NCBI RefSeq assembly: GCF_016028255.1
Contig: NZ_CP065707.1
Coordinates: forward strand, 1,689,001-1,753,000
Source: Streptococcus oralis
Lineage (GTDB): Bacteria; Bacillota; Bacilli; Lactobacillales; Streptococcaceae
Direction: 5' to 3'
Length of the DNA: 64,000 nt
The notes beneath the pieces were generated by a model. The model saw only the letters and a program-made list of their open reading frames with translations. It ran no database searches and was not told the origin of the DNA. The translations under genes and the position numbers were made by a program. Each line of letters begins with the position of its first letter. Positions within the stretch are counted from its first letter, which is position 1. Positions 1-8,810 of this stretch are shown piece after piece.

Positions 1-2
1 AT

Positions 3-1001
3 GACTTCCACTGGCACTGGTACCACTTCACAGGTACAGACTACGATGCCAAACGCCGTAAGTCTGGCATTTACCTGATTCAAGGAGACAACAAGGGCTG
101 GGCCAACGAGGAATTGGTCGATAACGAAAACGGTAACTACGACTACCTCATGTATGCTGACCTAGACTTTAAGCATCCTGAAGTCATCCAAAATATCTAT
201 GACTGGGCTGACTGGTTCATGGAAACGACTGGTGTAGCTGGTTTGCGCTTGGATGCCGTTAAACACATCGACTCCTTCTTTATGGGCAATTTCATCCGTG
301 ATATGAAGGAAAAATACGGTCAAGATTTCTATGTTTTTGGTGAATTTTGGAATCCAGATAAAGAAGCCAATCTAGACTATCTTGAAAAGACAGAAGAACG
401 TTTTGACCTTGTCGATGTTCGCCTCCACCAGAACCTCTTTGAAGCTAGCCATGCTGGAGCAAGCTACGACCTTCGTACTATTTTTACTGATAGCTTGGTC
501 GATCTCAAACCTGACAAGGCTGTGACTTTTGTCGACAACCACGATACCCAACGAGGGCAAGCCCTTGAGTCTACTGTTGAAGAATGGTTCAAGCCAGCAG
601 CCTATGCCCTTATTCTATTACGCCAAGATGGGCTTCCATGTGTCTTTTACGGAGACTATTACGGTATCTCAGGGCAATTTGCTCAACAAGATTTCAGAGA
701 AGTTCTTGATCGTCTCCTAGCCATCCGAAAAGACAGAGCCTATGGAAAGCAAACAGACTACTTTGACGATGCCAACTGTATCGGTTGGGTTCGTTCAGGT
801 GCTGAACATCAATCTCCAATCGCTGTCCTTATCTCCAATGACCAAGAAAACAGCAAGCCTATGTTTGTCGGGCAAGAATGGGCTGAACAAACCTTTGTTG
901 ACCTCCTTGAAAATCATCCAGCGCAAGTTACGATCAATGCTGACGGTTATGGAGAATTTCCAGTAGCAGCGGGTTCAGTCAGTGTCTGGGCAGTTAAATA
1001 A
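3..1001 (+). CDS. cytoplasmic alpha-amylase, 3' part (GH13)
   Basis: Glycoside hydrolase family 13 enzyme that cuts internal alpha-1,4 bonds of starch- or glycogen-type glucans. The gene enters from the left edge; frame 3 is open from base 3 and ends at 1001, so the N-terminal part is missing. The three catalytic acids are visible: Asp in GLRLDAVKHID (about 240-272), Glu in FGEFW (about 339-353) and Asp in FVDNHDTQ (about 529-552). The C-terminal beta-domain ends in SVSVWAVK. No signal peptide can be judged because the start lies outside the window. The family resemblance is to the intracellular AmyA/MalS-like enzymes of streptococci rather than secreted amylases. It converges on alaS. Confidence 0.93.
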   Translation, partial: DFHWHWYHFTGTDYDAKRRKSGIYLIQGDNKGWANEELVDNENGNYDYLMYADLDFKHPEVIQNIYDWADWFMETTGVAGLRLDAVKHIDSFFMGNFIRDMKEKYGQDFYVFGEFWNPDKEANLDYLEKTEERFDLVDVRLHQNLFEASHAGASYDLRTIFTDSLVDLKPDKAVTFVDNHDTQRGQALESTVEEWFKPAAYALILLRQDGLPCVFYGDYYGISGQFAQQDFREVLDRLLAIRKDRAYGKQTDYFDDANCIGWVRSGAEHQSPIAVLISNDQENSKPMFVGQEWAEQTFVDLLENHPAQVTINADGYGEFPVAAGSVSVWAVK

Positions 1002-1014
1002 ACCTATCAGTTAC

Positions 1015-1045
1015 AAGCCAGATCCAACCGGATTTGGCTTTTTTT
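1015..1045 (+). terminator. terminator after the amylase gene
   Basis: An 11-bp stem (AAGCCAGATCC / GGATTTGGCTT, one wobble pair) with a 4-nt loop is followed by seven T on the plus strand, 13 nt after the amylase stop codon. Confidence 0.85.
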
Positions 1046-1055
1046 GTATGCACAA

Positions 1056-1083
1056 AAAGATCTACCCAAATGGATAGATCTTT
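1056..1083 (-). terminator. terminator after alaS
   Basis: The arms AAAGATCTA and TAGATCTTT are perfectly complementary, and the minus strand continues with a T-rich tail. It lies just beyond the alaS stop and separates alaS from the convergent amylase gene. Confidence 0.75.
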
Positions 1084-1089
1084 ATTGTC

Positions 1090-3708
1090 TTACAATTTAC
1101 CTGCTACTGCATCCAAGAGTTCTTGGATTTTCGCTTGGTTGCTTCCTCCTGCCATGGCCATGTCTGGTTTACCACCACCACGTCCATCGACGATTGGAGC
1201 CAATTCTTTGACAAGGTTTCCTGCATGCACATCTTTTGTCTTGCTAGCTACAAGAACGTTCACTTTGTCACCGATAGCGGCAACTAAGACAAGCACGTCA
1301 GAGTAGTCTTTTTGTTTCCAGTTATCCGCAAAGGTACGAAGGGCACCTGCATCTGATACAGAAACTTGGCTTGCAATGTAACGGTATCCGTTGACTTCCT
1401 TAACGTCCTTGAAGACATCACCAGCAGCTGCGGCTGCGGCTTTTTCTTTCAATTCTGCATTTTCTTTTTGGAGTTGACGAAGTTGTTCTTGAAGCCCTTC
1501 AACCTTGTGAGGTACTTCCTTGAGTTGAGGTGCTTTCAAGGTTGCTGCGACAGCTTTAAGAGCGTCTTCTTGTTCACGGTAAGCTTCAAAGGCTTCCTTA
1601 CCAGTCACTGCCAAGATACGGCGAGTTCCTGAACCGATTCCTTCTTCTTTGACAATCTTGAAGAGACCAATCTCAGAAGTGTTGCCAACGTGGGTACCAC
1701 CACAAAGTTCGACAGAGTAGTCACCGATCGTAACAACACGAACTTCCTTACCGTATTTCTCACCAAAGAGGGCCATAGCTCCCATTTCTTTAGCAGTGTC
1801 AATATCTGTCTCAACAGTTTCCACTGCGATCGCTTCCCAGATTTTCTCATTGACTTGCTGTTCAATGGCGCGCAATTCTTCTGGAGTCACGGCTTGGAAG
1901 TGAGTAAAGTCAAAGCGAAGGAATTCGACTTCGTTCAGAGATCCTGCTTGTGTCGCATGGTGGCCAAGAATATTGTGAAGAGCCGCATGGAGCAAGTGAG
2001 TTGCTGTGTGGTTTTTCATGATACGGTGACGACGATTGGTGTCAATAGCCAAAGTGTATTCTTGGTTCAAAGCAAGTGGTGCAAGAACTTCAACAGTGTG
2101 AAGAGCTTGTCCGTTTGGTGCTTTTTGAACATCTGTCACAGTAGCCACGACGTTTCCTGCAGCATCCAAGATTTGACCGTGGTCAGCTACTTGTCCACCC
2201 ATTTCAGCGTAGAATGGAGTCTCTGCAAAGATAAGAGAGGCAGTTCCTTCAGATACAGCTTCTACTTCAGCATTATCCGCTACGATAGCCACCAACTTAG
2301 AAGACAATTGACTGGCATTGTAGTTAAAGACACTTTCCACTGTGATGTTTTGAAGGGTTTCGTTTTGCATACCCATTGAGCCACCTTTAACAGCTGACGC
2401 ACGCGCACGTTCTTGCTGTTCTTTCATGGCTGCTTCGAAGCCTTCACGGTCAACAGTCATACCCGCTTCTTCAGCGATTTCTTCTGTCAATTCCACTGGG
2501 AATCCGTACGTATCATAGAGTTTGAAGACATCTTGCCCCGCGATAACGTTTTGACCTTTCGCTTTCAAATCAGCTACAATGGTTTCTGCAAAGTGTTGAC
2601 CTGAATGAAGGGTACGAGCAAATGACTCTTCCTCGCTCTTCACGATTTTCTCGATAAAGTCACGTTTTTCAAGCACTTCTGGGTAGTAGCTTTCCATGAT
2701 TTTTCCAACAGTTGGAACGAGTTTGTAAAGGAAAGGCTCGTTGATGCCCAATTTTTGACCGTGCATAGAAGCACGACGAAGGAGACGACGAAGGACATAG
2801 CCACGACCTTCATTTCCTGGAAGAGCGCCATCACCGATTGCAAATGAAAGAGAACGGATGTGGTCAGCGATGACCTTGAAGCTCATGTTGTCGCCATCTT
2901 GGTCGTAGACCTTACCAGACAACTTCTCAACTTCACGGATGATCGGCATGAAGAGGTCTGTTTCAAAGTTAGTCTTAGCCCCTTGGATAACTGCCACCAA
3001 ACGCTCCAAACCAGCGCCCGTATCAATGTTCTTGTGTGGCAATTCCTTGTACTCACTACGAGGAACAGCAGGATCGGCGTTAAATTGTGACAGAACGATG
3101 TTCCAGATTTCGATGTAACGGTCATTTTCGATATCTTCTGCTAGAAGGCGAATACCGATATTTTCTGGGTCAAAGGCTTCTCCACGGTCAAAGAAGATCT
3201 CAGTATCAGGTCCAGAAGGCCCCGCACCGATTTCCCAGAAGTTGTCTTCGATTGGGATCAAGTGGCTTGGATCCACTCCTACTTCAATCCAGCGGTTGTA
3301 AGAATCCTTATCTTCAGGATAGTAGGTCATATAAAGTTTTTCAGCTGGGAAATCAAACCATTCTGGACTTGTCAAAAGCTCATAAGCCCAGGTGATAGCT
3401 TCATCACGGAAGTAATCCCCGATAGAGAAGTTCCCCAACATTTCAAACATGGTATGGTGACGCGCAGTCTTCCCTACGTTTTCGATGTCGTTGGTACGGA
3501 TGGCTTTTTGCGCATTGGTAATACGTGGGTTTTCAGGGATGATCGTCCCATCAAAGTATTTCTTAAGAGTTGCTACCCCAGAGTTAATCCACAAAAGAGT
3601 TGGGTCATTTACAGGAACCAAACTCACTGATGGTTCTACAGAGTGGCCTTTGCTTGCCCAGAAATCTAGCCACATTTGGCGAACTTGAGCACTAGATAGT
3701 TGTTTCAT
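1090..3708 (-). CDS. alaS: alanyl-tRNA synthetase
   Basis: Charges tRNA-Ala with alanine and edits mischarged serine or glycine. The 872 residues match the full family length. Visible parts in order: class II catalytic core from [13 protein letters not shown]; editing domain with the zinc-binding HTATH motif near residue 566 and CGGTH near residue 669; C-terminal DHHA1 domain with the glycine-rich [14 protein letters not shown]. The start fits a GGAGA Shine-Dalgarno just upstream. It is the second gene of a two-gene transcript behind an alanine T-box at about 4237-4410, with the LURP-one-like gene 21 bases upstream, so expression should rise when tRNA-Ala is uncharged. Confidence 0.98.
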   Translation of the reverse strand: MKQLSSAQVRQMWLDFWASKGHSVEPSVSLVPVNDPTLLWINSGVATLKKYFDGTIIPENPRITNAQKAIRTNDIENVGKTARHHTMFEMLGNFSIGDYFRDEAITWAYELLTSPEWFDFPAEKLYMTYYPEDKDSYNRWIEVGVDPSHLIPIEDNFWEIGAGPSGPDTEIFFDRGEAFDPENIGIRLLAEDIENDRYIEIWNIVLSQFNADPAVPRSEYKELPHKNIDTGAGLERLVAVIQGAKTNFETDLFMPIIREVEKLSGKVYDQDGDNMSFKVIADHIRSLSFAIGDGALPGNEGRGYVLRRLLRRASMHGQKLGINEPFLYKLVPTVGKIMESYYPEVLEKRDFIEKIVKSEEESFARTLHSGQHFAETIVADLKAKGQNVIAGQDVFKLYDTYGFPVELTEEIAEEAGMTVDREGFEAAMKEQQERARASAVKGGSMGMQNETLQNITVESVFNYNASQLSSKLVAIVADNAEVEAVSEGTASLIFAETPFYAEMGGQVADHGQILDAAGNVVATVTDVQKAPNGQALHTVEVLAPLALNQEYTLAIDTNRRHRIMKNHTATHLLHAALHNILGHHATQAGSLNEVEFLRFDFTHFQAVTPEELRAIEQQVNEKIWEAIAVETVETDIDTAKEMGAMALFGEKYGKEVRVVTIGDYSVELCGGTHVGNTSEIGLFKIVKEEGIGSGTRRILAVTGKEAFEAYREQEDALKAVAATLKAPQLKEVPHKVEGLQEQLRQLQKENAELKEKAAAAAAGDVFKDVKEVNGYRYIASQVSVSDAGALRTFADNWKQKDYSDVLVLVAAIGDKVNVLVASKTKDVHAGNLVKELAPIVDGRGGGKPDMAMAGGSNQAKIQELLDAVAGKL

Positions 3709-3729
3709 AATATCTCCTTATTTACTTGA

Positions 3730-4215
3730 TTAATTTGATTGGCTTTCTAGCATTTCCACATAGTCAATTGCGACACAGAGGGAAATGACCAGGTCTGCAT
3801 AAGAGTCTTCATAGACGGTTACGGTGTAAGTTGAGGTCAAATGGAAAATCTCTTTCCGAATCTCGGCAACAAGCTGATCACGATCATCTAGCAATTTGAA
3901 ATTCAAATCCCAGATATTGCCCTCGATGCGAAGTCCCAGATTATCAAACTCATACTTATCTCGCCAGAAGGTCAACTTCTTACGAATAACGAAATTGGAA
4001 CCGTTTCGTAACTGAATAGTAAAGCGAGGAAGTAAGGTGAAAAATTCTTTACTAATCTCACTAACTTGTTCACCATAGGCGTCATAGATGGTAAAGGTCT
4101 TAGGGATTTGGAAGAAAGAACCCTCCACCTGATAGTTCACTACTCCTCTATCATCCTTGATATCAAAGCGTTCGCCCCCAAGACGAAACTTTTGTTTCAC
4201 GAGAAATGTCTTCAT
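3730..4215 (-). CDS. LURP-one-related family protein
   Basis: A 161-residue protein of the LURP-one-related (scramblase-like beta-barrel) family. Sequence signs are the opening KTFLVKQKFRLGGERFDI, repeated beta-strand blocks and the F(T/H)LxxxYTV-type segments. The biochemical role in bacteria is unknown and I do not assign one. The ATG at 4215 was chosen because GGAGG lies 5 nt upstream; the longer frame begins with a TTG inside that Shine-Dalgarno region. It sits directly after the T-box terminator and 21 bases before alaS, so it appears to be co-regulated with alanyl-tRNA synthetase. No membrane segment or signal peptide is seen. Confidence 0.85.
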   Translation of the reverse strand: MKTFLVKQKFRLGGERFDIKDDRGVVNYQVEGSFFQIPKTFTIYDAYGEQVSEISKEFFTLLPRFTIQLRNGSNFVIRKKLTFWRDKYEFDNLGLRIEGNIWDLNFKLLDDRDQLVAEIRKEIFHLTSTYTVTVYEDSYADLVISLCVAIDYVEMLESQSN

Positions 4216-4236
4216 AAACACCTCCAAAAATCAAAA

Positions 4237-4410
4237 GACAAGCTCACATCACGAAGGGCGAAAAACCGCGGTACCACCTTCATTCAATGAACTTGTCATT
4301 CTCTTATTCTTATGCAATTGTCTGATTGAGTAGCATGACTTCCTAGCTTAGATGGCTCGCAGCACCGCCAATTCTCTGGACTAAGACAACTGAAAATCAA
4401 TTCTCAACTT
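4237..4410 (-). promoter_or_regulatory. alanine T-box leader
   Basis: Tandem RNA element sensing uncharged tRNA. The conserved T-box AAGGTGGTACCGCGG reads on the minus strand at 4265-4281. The antiterminator forms from GAAGG, the bulge TGGTACC, GCG, a GTTTTT loop, CGC and CCTTC (4253-4281). The competing terminator pairs GACAAGTTCA (4288-4297) with TGAGCTTGTC (4237-4246) and is followed by TTTTGATTTTT. A Stem I region with AGAG and GGCGGTGCTGCGAGCC-like sequence lies further up. A GCT triplet (4332-4334) followed by A is in the right place to be the specifier, which decodes as alanine and agrees with alaS downstream. Confidence 0.92.
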
Positions 4411-4414
4411 TCTT

Positions 4415-4443
4415 ATTATATCGTTTTTTGGGTTCTGCGTCAA
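4415..4443 (-). promoter_or_regulatory. sigma-A promoter of the T-box / alaS transcript
   Basis: Minus strand: TTGACG (4438-4443), 17-bp spacer, TATAAT (4415-4420). Transcription would begin near 4408, at the start of the T-box leader. Confidence 0.9.
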
Positions 4444-4469
4444 CTGGAAATCATTCCCTACATCCCTGA

Positions 4470-4721
4470 TTACTTTTTCAGGATATATTTTTTCTTACTG
4501 CCATTTTTCTTTTTATCCCAACTTTTATTCCAAAGTTTTGAATTGTTAAAGATAGCTTCGAAAATATTTACAAATATAAAGAACCCTATCACCAAATGTA
4601 TGGAATCAGTTGTTAGGTATTGTCGATCCAAACCATCCTTTAGAGAGAATAGTATAACAGTTTGCTGAACAGTCAAAAAGGCTGGCCAAAAAAATTTTTT
4701 GAAAAAAGTAGACAGTTTCAT
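4470..4721 (-). CDS. small membrane protein, unknown
   Basis: I do not recognise a family. The 83 residues open with a basic stretch, then two hydrophobic segments (about residues 10-27 and 41-58, the second IHLVIGFFIFVNIFEAIF), and end in a very lysine-rich tail (KSWDKKKNGSKKKY...). That shape suggests a small protein with two membrane passes and a basic cytoplasmic tail. No convincing Shine-Dalgarno precedes the ATG. The alaS/T-box promoter begins only 26 bases past its stop codon. It could be a real small gene or a decayed one. Confidence 0.5.
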   Translation of the reverse strand: MKLSTFFKKFFWPAFLTVQQTVILFSLKDGLDRQYLTTDSIHLVIGFFIFVNIFEAIFNNSKLWNKSWDKKKNGSKKKYILKK

Positions 4722-4828
4722 TATTTGTTACCGCTTTCTATTCGTATAAACTTAGTATACTACTAGACAAGCAAATAAGCAACTAGAATAGAAAAAGATA
4801 AGGCTGTAAAAGTTGACTTCTATTAAGA

Positions 4829-4855
4829 AAACGAACCAGCTTAACTGATTCGTTT
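4829..4855 (-). terminator. terminator after potD
   Basis: Stem AAACGAA / TTCGTTT extended by CAG/CTG across one mismatch; on the minus strand it is followed by TTTTCTTAAT. It lies just past the potD stop codon and ends the murB-pot transcript. Confidence 0.85.
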
Positions 4856-4870
4856 CATAACTGCTAACTC

Positions 4871-5941
4871 CTACTTCCGATACATTTTAAACTGTAGGAA
4901 GAGGTCGCTATATTTGCCTGTCCATTTATGATCAAACTTCTCATAAACTTCTAGGTTTTTCATGGTATCAGCGTCTGGATAGAAGGACTTGTCTTCTTTG
5001 GTCTCCTCTGGGAGCAGTTCCTTAGCCGTGTTATTTGGTGTTGCATAGCCGACATATTCTGCATTTTTAAAAGCATTTTCGGGTTTCAACATAAAGTTGA
5101 TAAAGGCATAGGCTGCATCTTGGTTTTTCACGGTTTTTGGAATGACCATGTTATCAAACCAGAGATTGCTGGCCTCAGTCGGAACGACATACTTGAGGTT
5201 AGGATTTTTCTCCAACATCTGACTGGCTTCCCCAGAGAAAGTGACACCGATAGCAGCATTGTTCTGGATCATGTAACCCTTCATCTCGTCCGCCACAATG
5301 GCCTTGATATTTGGAGTCAATTTGTAGAGCTTATCCACTGTCTCTTCCAACTGCTGAGGATCCTTTGAGTTGAGGCTGTAACCAAGTGAGTTAAGTCCGA
5401 GTCCCAGCACCTCACGCGCTCCATCAAAGAGCATGATGGAATCCTTGTATTCTGGCTTCCAGAGGTCATCCCAATGCTCAGGCGCCTCATCTACCATGGT
5501 TTCATTGTAGACAATTCCCAAGGTTCCCCAAAAATAAGGAATGGAGAATTTATTGCCCGGATCAAAAGACTGGTTGAGGAACTCTGGTCCGATATTTTCG
5601 ATTCCCTCAATTTTTGAATAATCGAGTGGTACCAAGAGGTCTTCGTCCTTCATCTTGTTGATCATGTACTCACTAGGAATGGCAATATCATAGGTTGTTC
5701 CACCTTGCTTGATCTTGGTATACATGGCTTCGTTGGAGTCAAAGGTCTCGTACTGGACTTGGATGCCTGTTTCTTCTGTGAATTGCTCCAAAAGTTCTGG
5801 ATCGATATAGTCCCCCCAGTTGTAGATAACCAATTTCTGACTATCTCGACTGTTGATTTTACTATCTAGATGATGAGCAATTCCCCACAAGACAAGGATA
5901 ATTGCTGCAATTCCTGCTAAAAATGAATAGAGTTTTTTCAT
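4871..5941 (-). CDS. potD: spermidine/putrescine ABC transporter, substrate-binding protein
   Basis: Extracellular polyamine-binding component that delivers spermidine or putrescine to PotBC. The 356 residues begin with a signal/anchor segment (LYSFLAGIAAIILVLWGIAHHL) without a lipobox cysteine, so it is more likely cleaved or N-terminally anchored than a lipoprotein. The mature part shows the family opening LVIYNWGDYIDPELLEQF and the conserved YDIAIPSEYMI segment. Its ATG overlaps the potC stop by 4 bases (ATGA), showing translational coupling. It is the last gene of the operon and is followed by a strong terminator. Confidence 0.96.
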   Translation of the reverse strand: MKKLYSFLAGIAAIILVLWGIAHHLDSKINSRDSQKLVIYNWGDYIDPELLEQFTEETGIQVQYETFDSNEAMYTKIKQGGTTYDIAIPSEYMINKMKDEDLLVPLDYSKIEGIENIGPEFLNQSFDPGNKFSIPYFWGTLGIVYNETMVDEAPEHWDDLWKPEYKDSIMLFDGAREVLGLGLNSLGYSLNSKDPQQLEETVDKLYKLTPNIKAIVADEMKGYMIQNNAAIGVTFSGEASQMLEKNPNLKYVVPTEASNLWFDNMVIPKTVKNQDAAYAFINFMLKPENAFKNAEYVGYATPNNTAKELLPEETKEDKSFYPDADTMKNLEVYEKFDHKWTGKYSDLFLQFKMYRK

Positions 5942-6711
5942 GCTTGCTCCTCCTTCTCACGTGAGATAAAGTAATAGCCTACAACTAGGATAATACTAAA
6001 GAGAAAGACAAGGGCAGACAGGGCATTGATTTCTAGTGAAATTCCCTTACGAGCACGAGAGTAAATCTCAACTGATAGGGTCGAAAAGCCATTTCCTGTG
6101 ACAAAGAAGGTCACGGCAAAGTCATCCAGCGAATAGGTAAAGGCCATGAAATAACCTGCGATGATAGACGGCGTTAGATATGGCAACATAATTTCTTTGA
6201 ACATCTGGAACTGACCGGCTCCTAAGTCATAAGCCGCATGAATCATGTCACCATTCATCTCCTTGAGACGAGGCAAGACCATCAAGACCACGATAGGGAT
6301 GGAAAAGGCCACGTGACTAGATAGAACCGTCAAAAATCCAAGTGAAAACTTAAGCTGGGTAAAGAGAATCAAGAAGCTGGCACCAATCATAACGTCAGGC
6401 GCAACCATGAGGATATTATTGAGTGATAAAAAGGCTTCTTGGTATTTCTTACGAGACTGGTAGATATAGATAGCACCAAAAGTCCCGATAATGGTCGCTA
6501 TCAAGGCTGATAGAAAGGCCAAGAAAAAGGTTTGGGTGAGGATCAACATGAGACGACCATCACCAAACATGGTTTTAAAATGGCTCAAGCTAAAACCAGT
6601 AAAGCTGTTCATATCATCGCCAGCATTAAAGGCATAGCCAATCAAGTAAAAAATTGGCAAATAAAGGATGATAAAGACAAAGGCTAGGTAGAGATTGGCA
6701 AATTTTTTCAT
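5938..6711 (-). CDS. potC: spermidine/putrescine ABC transporter, permease PotC
   Basis: Inner-membrane permease of the polyamine importer, 257 residues with six hydrophobic segments and the cytoplasmic EAA-type loop (HAAYDLGAGQFQMFKEIMLPYLTPS). The start was placed at ATG 6711 ([11 protein letters not shown]), which overlaps the potB TGA by 3 bases and has AAGGAAAG upstream; the longer open frame begins inside potB without a ribosome-binding site. It should pair with PotB to form the channel driven by PotA. Confidence 0.95.
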   Translation of the reverse strand: MKKFANLYLAFVFIILYLPIFYLIGYAFNAGDDMNSFTGFSLSHFKTMFGDGRLMLILTQTFFLAFLSALIATIIGTFGAIYIYQSRKKYQEAFLSLNNILMVAPDVMIGASFLILFTQLKFSLGFLTVLSSHVAFSIPIVVLMVLPRLKEMNGDMIHAAYDLGAGQFQMFKEIMLPYLTPSIIAGYFMAFTYSLDDFAVTFFVTGNGFSTLSVEIYSRARKGISLEINALSALVFLFSIILVVGYYFISREKEEQA

Positions 6712-7514
6712 CGTTCTCTCCTTTCCTTGGTCACCCACATGGTGATGAACATGGTCAGGATGAGGATTACACCGATGGTAGAACCCATTCCATAGTTGTC
6801 ATTGGTCAGGAAGTTCTGCTCAATGGCCGTTCCCAGTGTGATAACGCGGTTACCCCCAATCAAACGTGTCAGCATGAAGAGACTCAAACTGGGGATAAAG
6901 ACGGACTGGACCCCACTTCTCACTCCATTCATAGATAGAGGGAAAATGACATGACGGAAGGTCTCCCACTTGGTCGCACCGAGGTCATAACTGGCATTGA
7001 TAAGATTGTTATCCATATCGTCCAAGACATTGAAAATCGGCAAAATCATAAAGGGAAGCTCGATGTAGCTTGCGACAAATATAAAGGAGAAATCAGTAAA
7101 GAGCAACTGCTGCGAACCGATTCCGATGAATTCCAAGAATTGGTTAATAGAACCATTCTGACCAAAAATCCCGATAAAGGCATAGGCCTTGAGGAGCAGG
7201 TTAATCCAGGTTGGCAGAATAATCAGCATGAGCCAGAGTTGACGGTGCTTGAGACGGGTCAAAAAGAGGGCCGTTGGATAGCTGATAAGCAGCGTCACCA
7301 TGGTCACAATCCCCGCATAGAGCACAGAGTTGAAACTCATTTTGAGATAGGTCAGATTTTGTGACGCAAAGTAGGATTTATAGTTTTCTAAACTAAACTG
7401 CCCTTCAATGTTGAAAAAGGATTGACCGAAAATCAAGACCAAGGGTGCAAGGACAAAGAGGGCAATCCAAAGCATGTAGGGCACTACAAAGAGTTTAGAG
7501 GTTGTTTTCTTCAT
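6708..7514 (-). CDS. potB: spermidine/putrescine ABC transporter, permease PotB
   Basis: Second inner-membrane permease of the polyamine importer, 268 residues and about six membrane segments. The EAA loop [22 protein letters not shown], which contacts the ATPase, is clear. It overlaps the end of potA by 20 bases and the start of potC by 4, so the four pot genes are translationally coupled. Confidence 0.95.
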   Translation of the reverse strand: MKKTTSKLFVVPYMLWIALFVLAPLVLIFGQSFFNIEGQFSLENYKSYFASQNLTYLKMSFNSVLYAGIVTMVTLLISYPTALFLTRLKHRQLWLMLIILPTWINLLLKAYAFIGIFGQNGSINQFLEFIGIGSQQLLFTDFSFIFVASYIELPFMILPIFNVLDDMDNNLINASYDLGATKWETFRHVIFPLSMNGVRSGVQSVFIPSLSLFMLTRLIGGNRVITLGTAIEQNFLTNDNYGMGSTIGVILILTMFITMWVTKERRER

Positions 7515-8652
7515 CTCTTTCCTCCTCGATCGCGTTAATTAGACCTGCTTCTTGCTCTTCGATTTCTACGTACTCCTCGATACGAGCATCGAACTCTTCT
7601 TCGGTTTCGTTGAGACGCATGATGTGGATATCTTCTGGTTCAAAGTCCAGACCGATTTCCTCGCCCACAATGGCCTTACGAGTCGAGTGGATCATCCATT
7701 CATTTCCGAGTTCGTCATAGGCGATAATCTCGTAGTGAACCCCACGAAAAAGCTGAGTATCAACCTTGACTTGGAGCTTACCTTCTTCAGGAAGGGTAAT
7801 GCGCAAGTCCTCTGGACGAATGACAACCTCAACAGGCTCATTTGGCTTCATCCCTCCATCGACCGCTTCAAAGCGTTTGCCGTTGAACTCGACCAAGTAG
7901 TCTTCAATCATGGTTCCTGGCAAGATGTTGGACTCACCGATAAAGGTGGCAACAAAGTGGTTGATCGGCTCATCATAGATGTCCACTGGCGTTCCTGACT
8001 GGACAATCTCGCCATCATTCATAACGAAAATCCAGTCACTCATGGCCAGGGCTTCTTCCTGATCGTGAGTGACAAAGACAAAGGTAATCCCCAATCGTTG
8101 TTGCAATTCACGCAGTTCGTACTGCATATCTGTTCGCAACTTCAAGTCCAGCGCTGATAAAGGCTCGTCCAGCAAGACCACACGGGGTTGGTTGATGATG
8201 GCACGGGCAATGGCCACACGCTGACGTTGTCCTCCAGAGAGTTTACGAATGGAACGCTTCTCGTAACCTTCCAACTGAACCATCTTGAGAACTTCCGCTA
8301 CGCGTTGTTCGATTTCTTTCTTGTCGATTTTACGCAAGCGGAGTGGAAAGGCAACATTTTCAAACACATTCATATGTGGAAACAAGGCATAGGATTGGAA
8401 GACCGTATGAACATCACGCTTGTTGGTTGGGATGTCGTTGATTCGTACCCCATCCAGCAAAATATCCCCTGTCGTCGCATCCAGTAAACCTGCAATGATG
8501 TTTAGGATGGTTGATTTCCCTGAACCTGATGCGCCTAAAAGGGTATAGAACTTTCCTTCTTCCAACTCAAAGTTAATGTCTTTGAGAACCTTGGTGTTGC
8601 TGTCTTCAAAAACTTTAGAGACGTTTTTGAATTCAATAATTGGTTTTTTCAA
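7495..8652 (-). CDS. potA: spermidine/putrescine ABC transporter, ATP-binding protein
   Basis: Cytoplasmic ATPase that drives polyamine import, 385 residues. Visible: Walker [10 protein letters not shown] (near residue 38), Q-loop [11 protein letters not shown], signature [14 protein letters not shown], Walker B VVLLDEP, H-loop THDQEEA, then a C-terminal TOBE-type regulatory domain and an acidic tail. The start codon is TTG (8650-8652), which gives the family-typical MKKPIIEF. An out-of-frame ATG 7 nt upstream opens a 9-codon mini-ORF that ends inside potA. The AAGGA ribosome-binding site is closer to that ATG (4 nt) than to the TTG (11 nt), which suggests weak or regulated initiation. Confidence 0.96.
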   Translation of the reverse strand: MKKPIIEFKNVSKVFEDSNTKVLKDINFELEEGKFYTLLGASGSGKSTILNIIAGLLDATTGDILLDGVRINDIPTNKRDVHTVFQSYALFPHMNVFENVAFPLRLRKIDKKEIEQRVAEVLKMVQLEGYEKRSIRKLSGGQRQRVAIARAIINQPRVVLLDEPLSALDLKLRTDMQYELRELQQRLGITFVFVTHDQEEALAMSDWIFVMNDGEIVQSGTPVDIYDEPINHFVATFIGESNILPGTMIEDYLVEFNGKRFEAVDGGMKPNEPVEVVIRPEDLRITLPEEGKLQVKVDTQLFRGVHYEIIAYDELGNEWMIHSTRKAIVGEEIGLDFEPEDIHIMRLNETEEEFDARIEEYVEIEEQEAGLINAIEEERDEENNL

Positions 8653-8659
8653 TTGGCAT
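8633..8659 (-). other. overlapping out-of-frame mini-ORF at the potA start
   Basis: On the minus strand ATG at 8657-8659 opens a frame reading M-P-I-E-K-T-N-Y-stop, ending at 8633. It overlaps the TTG start of potA in another frame and has the better-spaced AAGGA Shine-Dalgarno. Whether it is translated is unknown. Confidence 0.35.
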
Positions 8660-8674
8660 AAATTCCTTCTTTTT

Positions 8675-8797
8675 CATAAATTAACAGATCAGGGCTCTGT
8701 CAGGCCGCTACTACCTCTTGCAGGGAGTAAAACCACCTGCATACATCTTCGCTACCGATAGGCTTTCACCCCCTTTCCATTGACATAGCAGCAGCTA
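8675..8797 (-). ncRNA. putative structured leader between murB and potA
   Basis: This 150-base gap inside an otherwise tightly packed operon folds on paper into a closed multibranch shape. The minus-strand segments at 8785-8795 (GCTGCTGCTAT) and 8704-8714 (GTAGTAGCGGC) make an 11-bp closing stem with three wobble pairs. Inside are a small hairpin CTA-TCGG-TAG (8752-8761) and a hairpin GCAGG/CCTGC (8720-8740). A short CAGA/TCTG hairpin follows before the potA ribosome-binding site. It does not match any riboswitch class I can recall. Structure and function are inferred. Confidence 0.4.
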
Positions 8798-8810
8798 TTC
8801 TGGCGAAACC

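Noticed and set aside
1690-2379. Open frame of 229 codons on the plus strand
   Set aside because: It lies wholly inside alaS on the opposite strand, has no Shine-Dalgarno or promoter, and its protein shows no domain; it is a shadow of the alaS codon pattern.
4216-4227. Longer N-terminus for the LURP-one gene (MEVF...)
   Set aside because: The first codon is a TTG inside the Shine-Dalgarno of the ATG at 4215.
6951-7364. 137-codon plus-strand frame inside potB
   Set aside because: Antisense to a clear permease gene, no start signals and low-complexity charged product.
8675-8797. murB-potA gap as a BOX element, tRNA, tmRNA or signal-recognition RNA
   Set aside because: None of the boxA/boxC, cloverleaf or conserved loop sequences is present.
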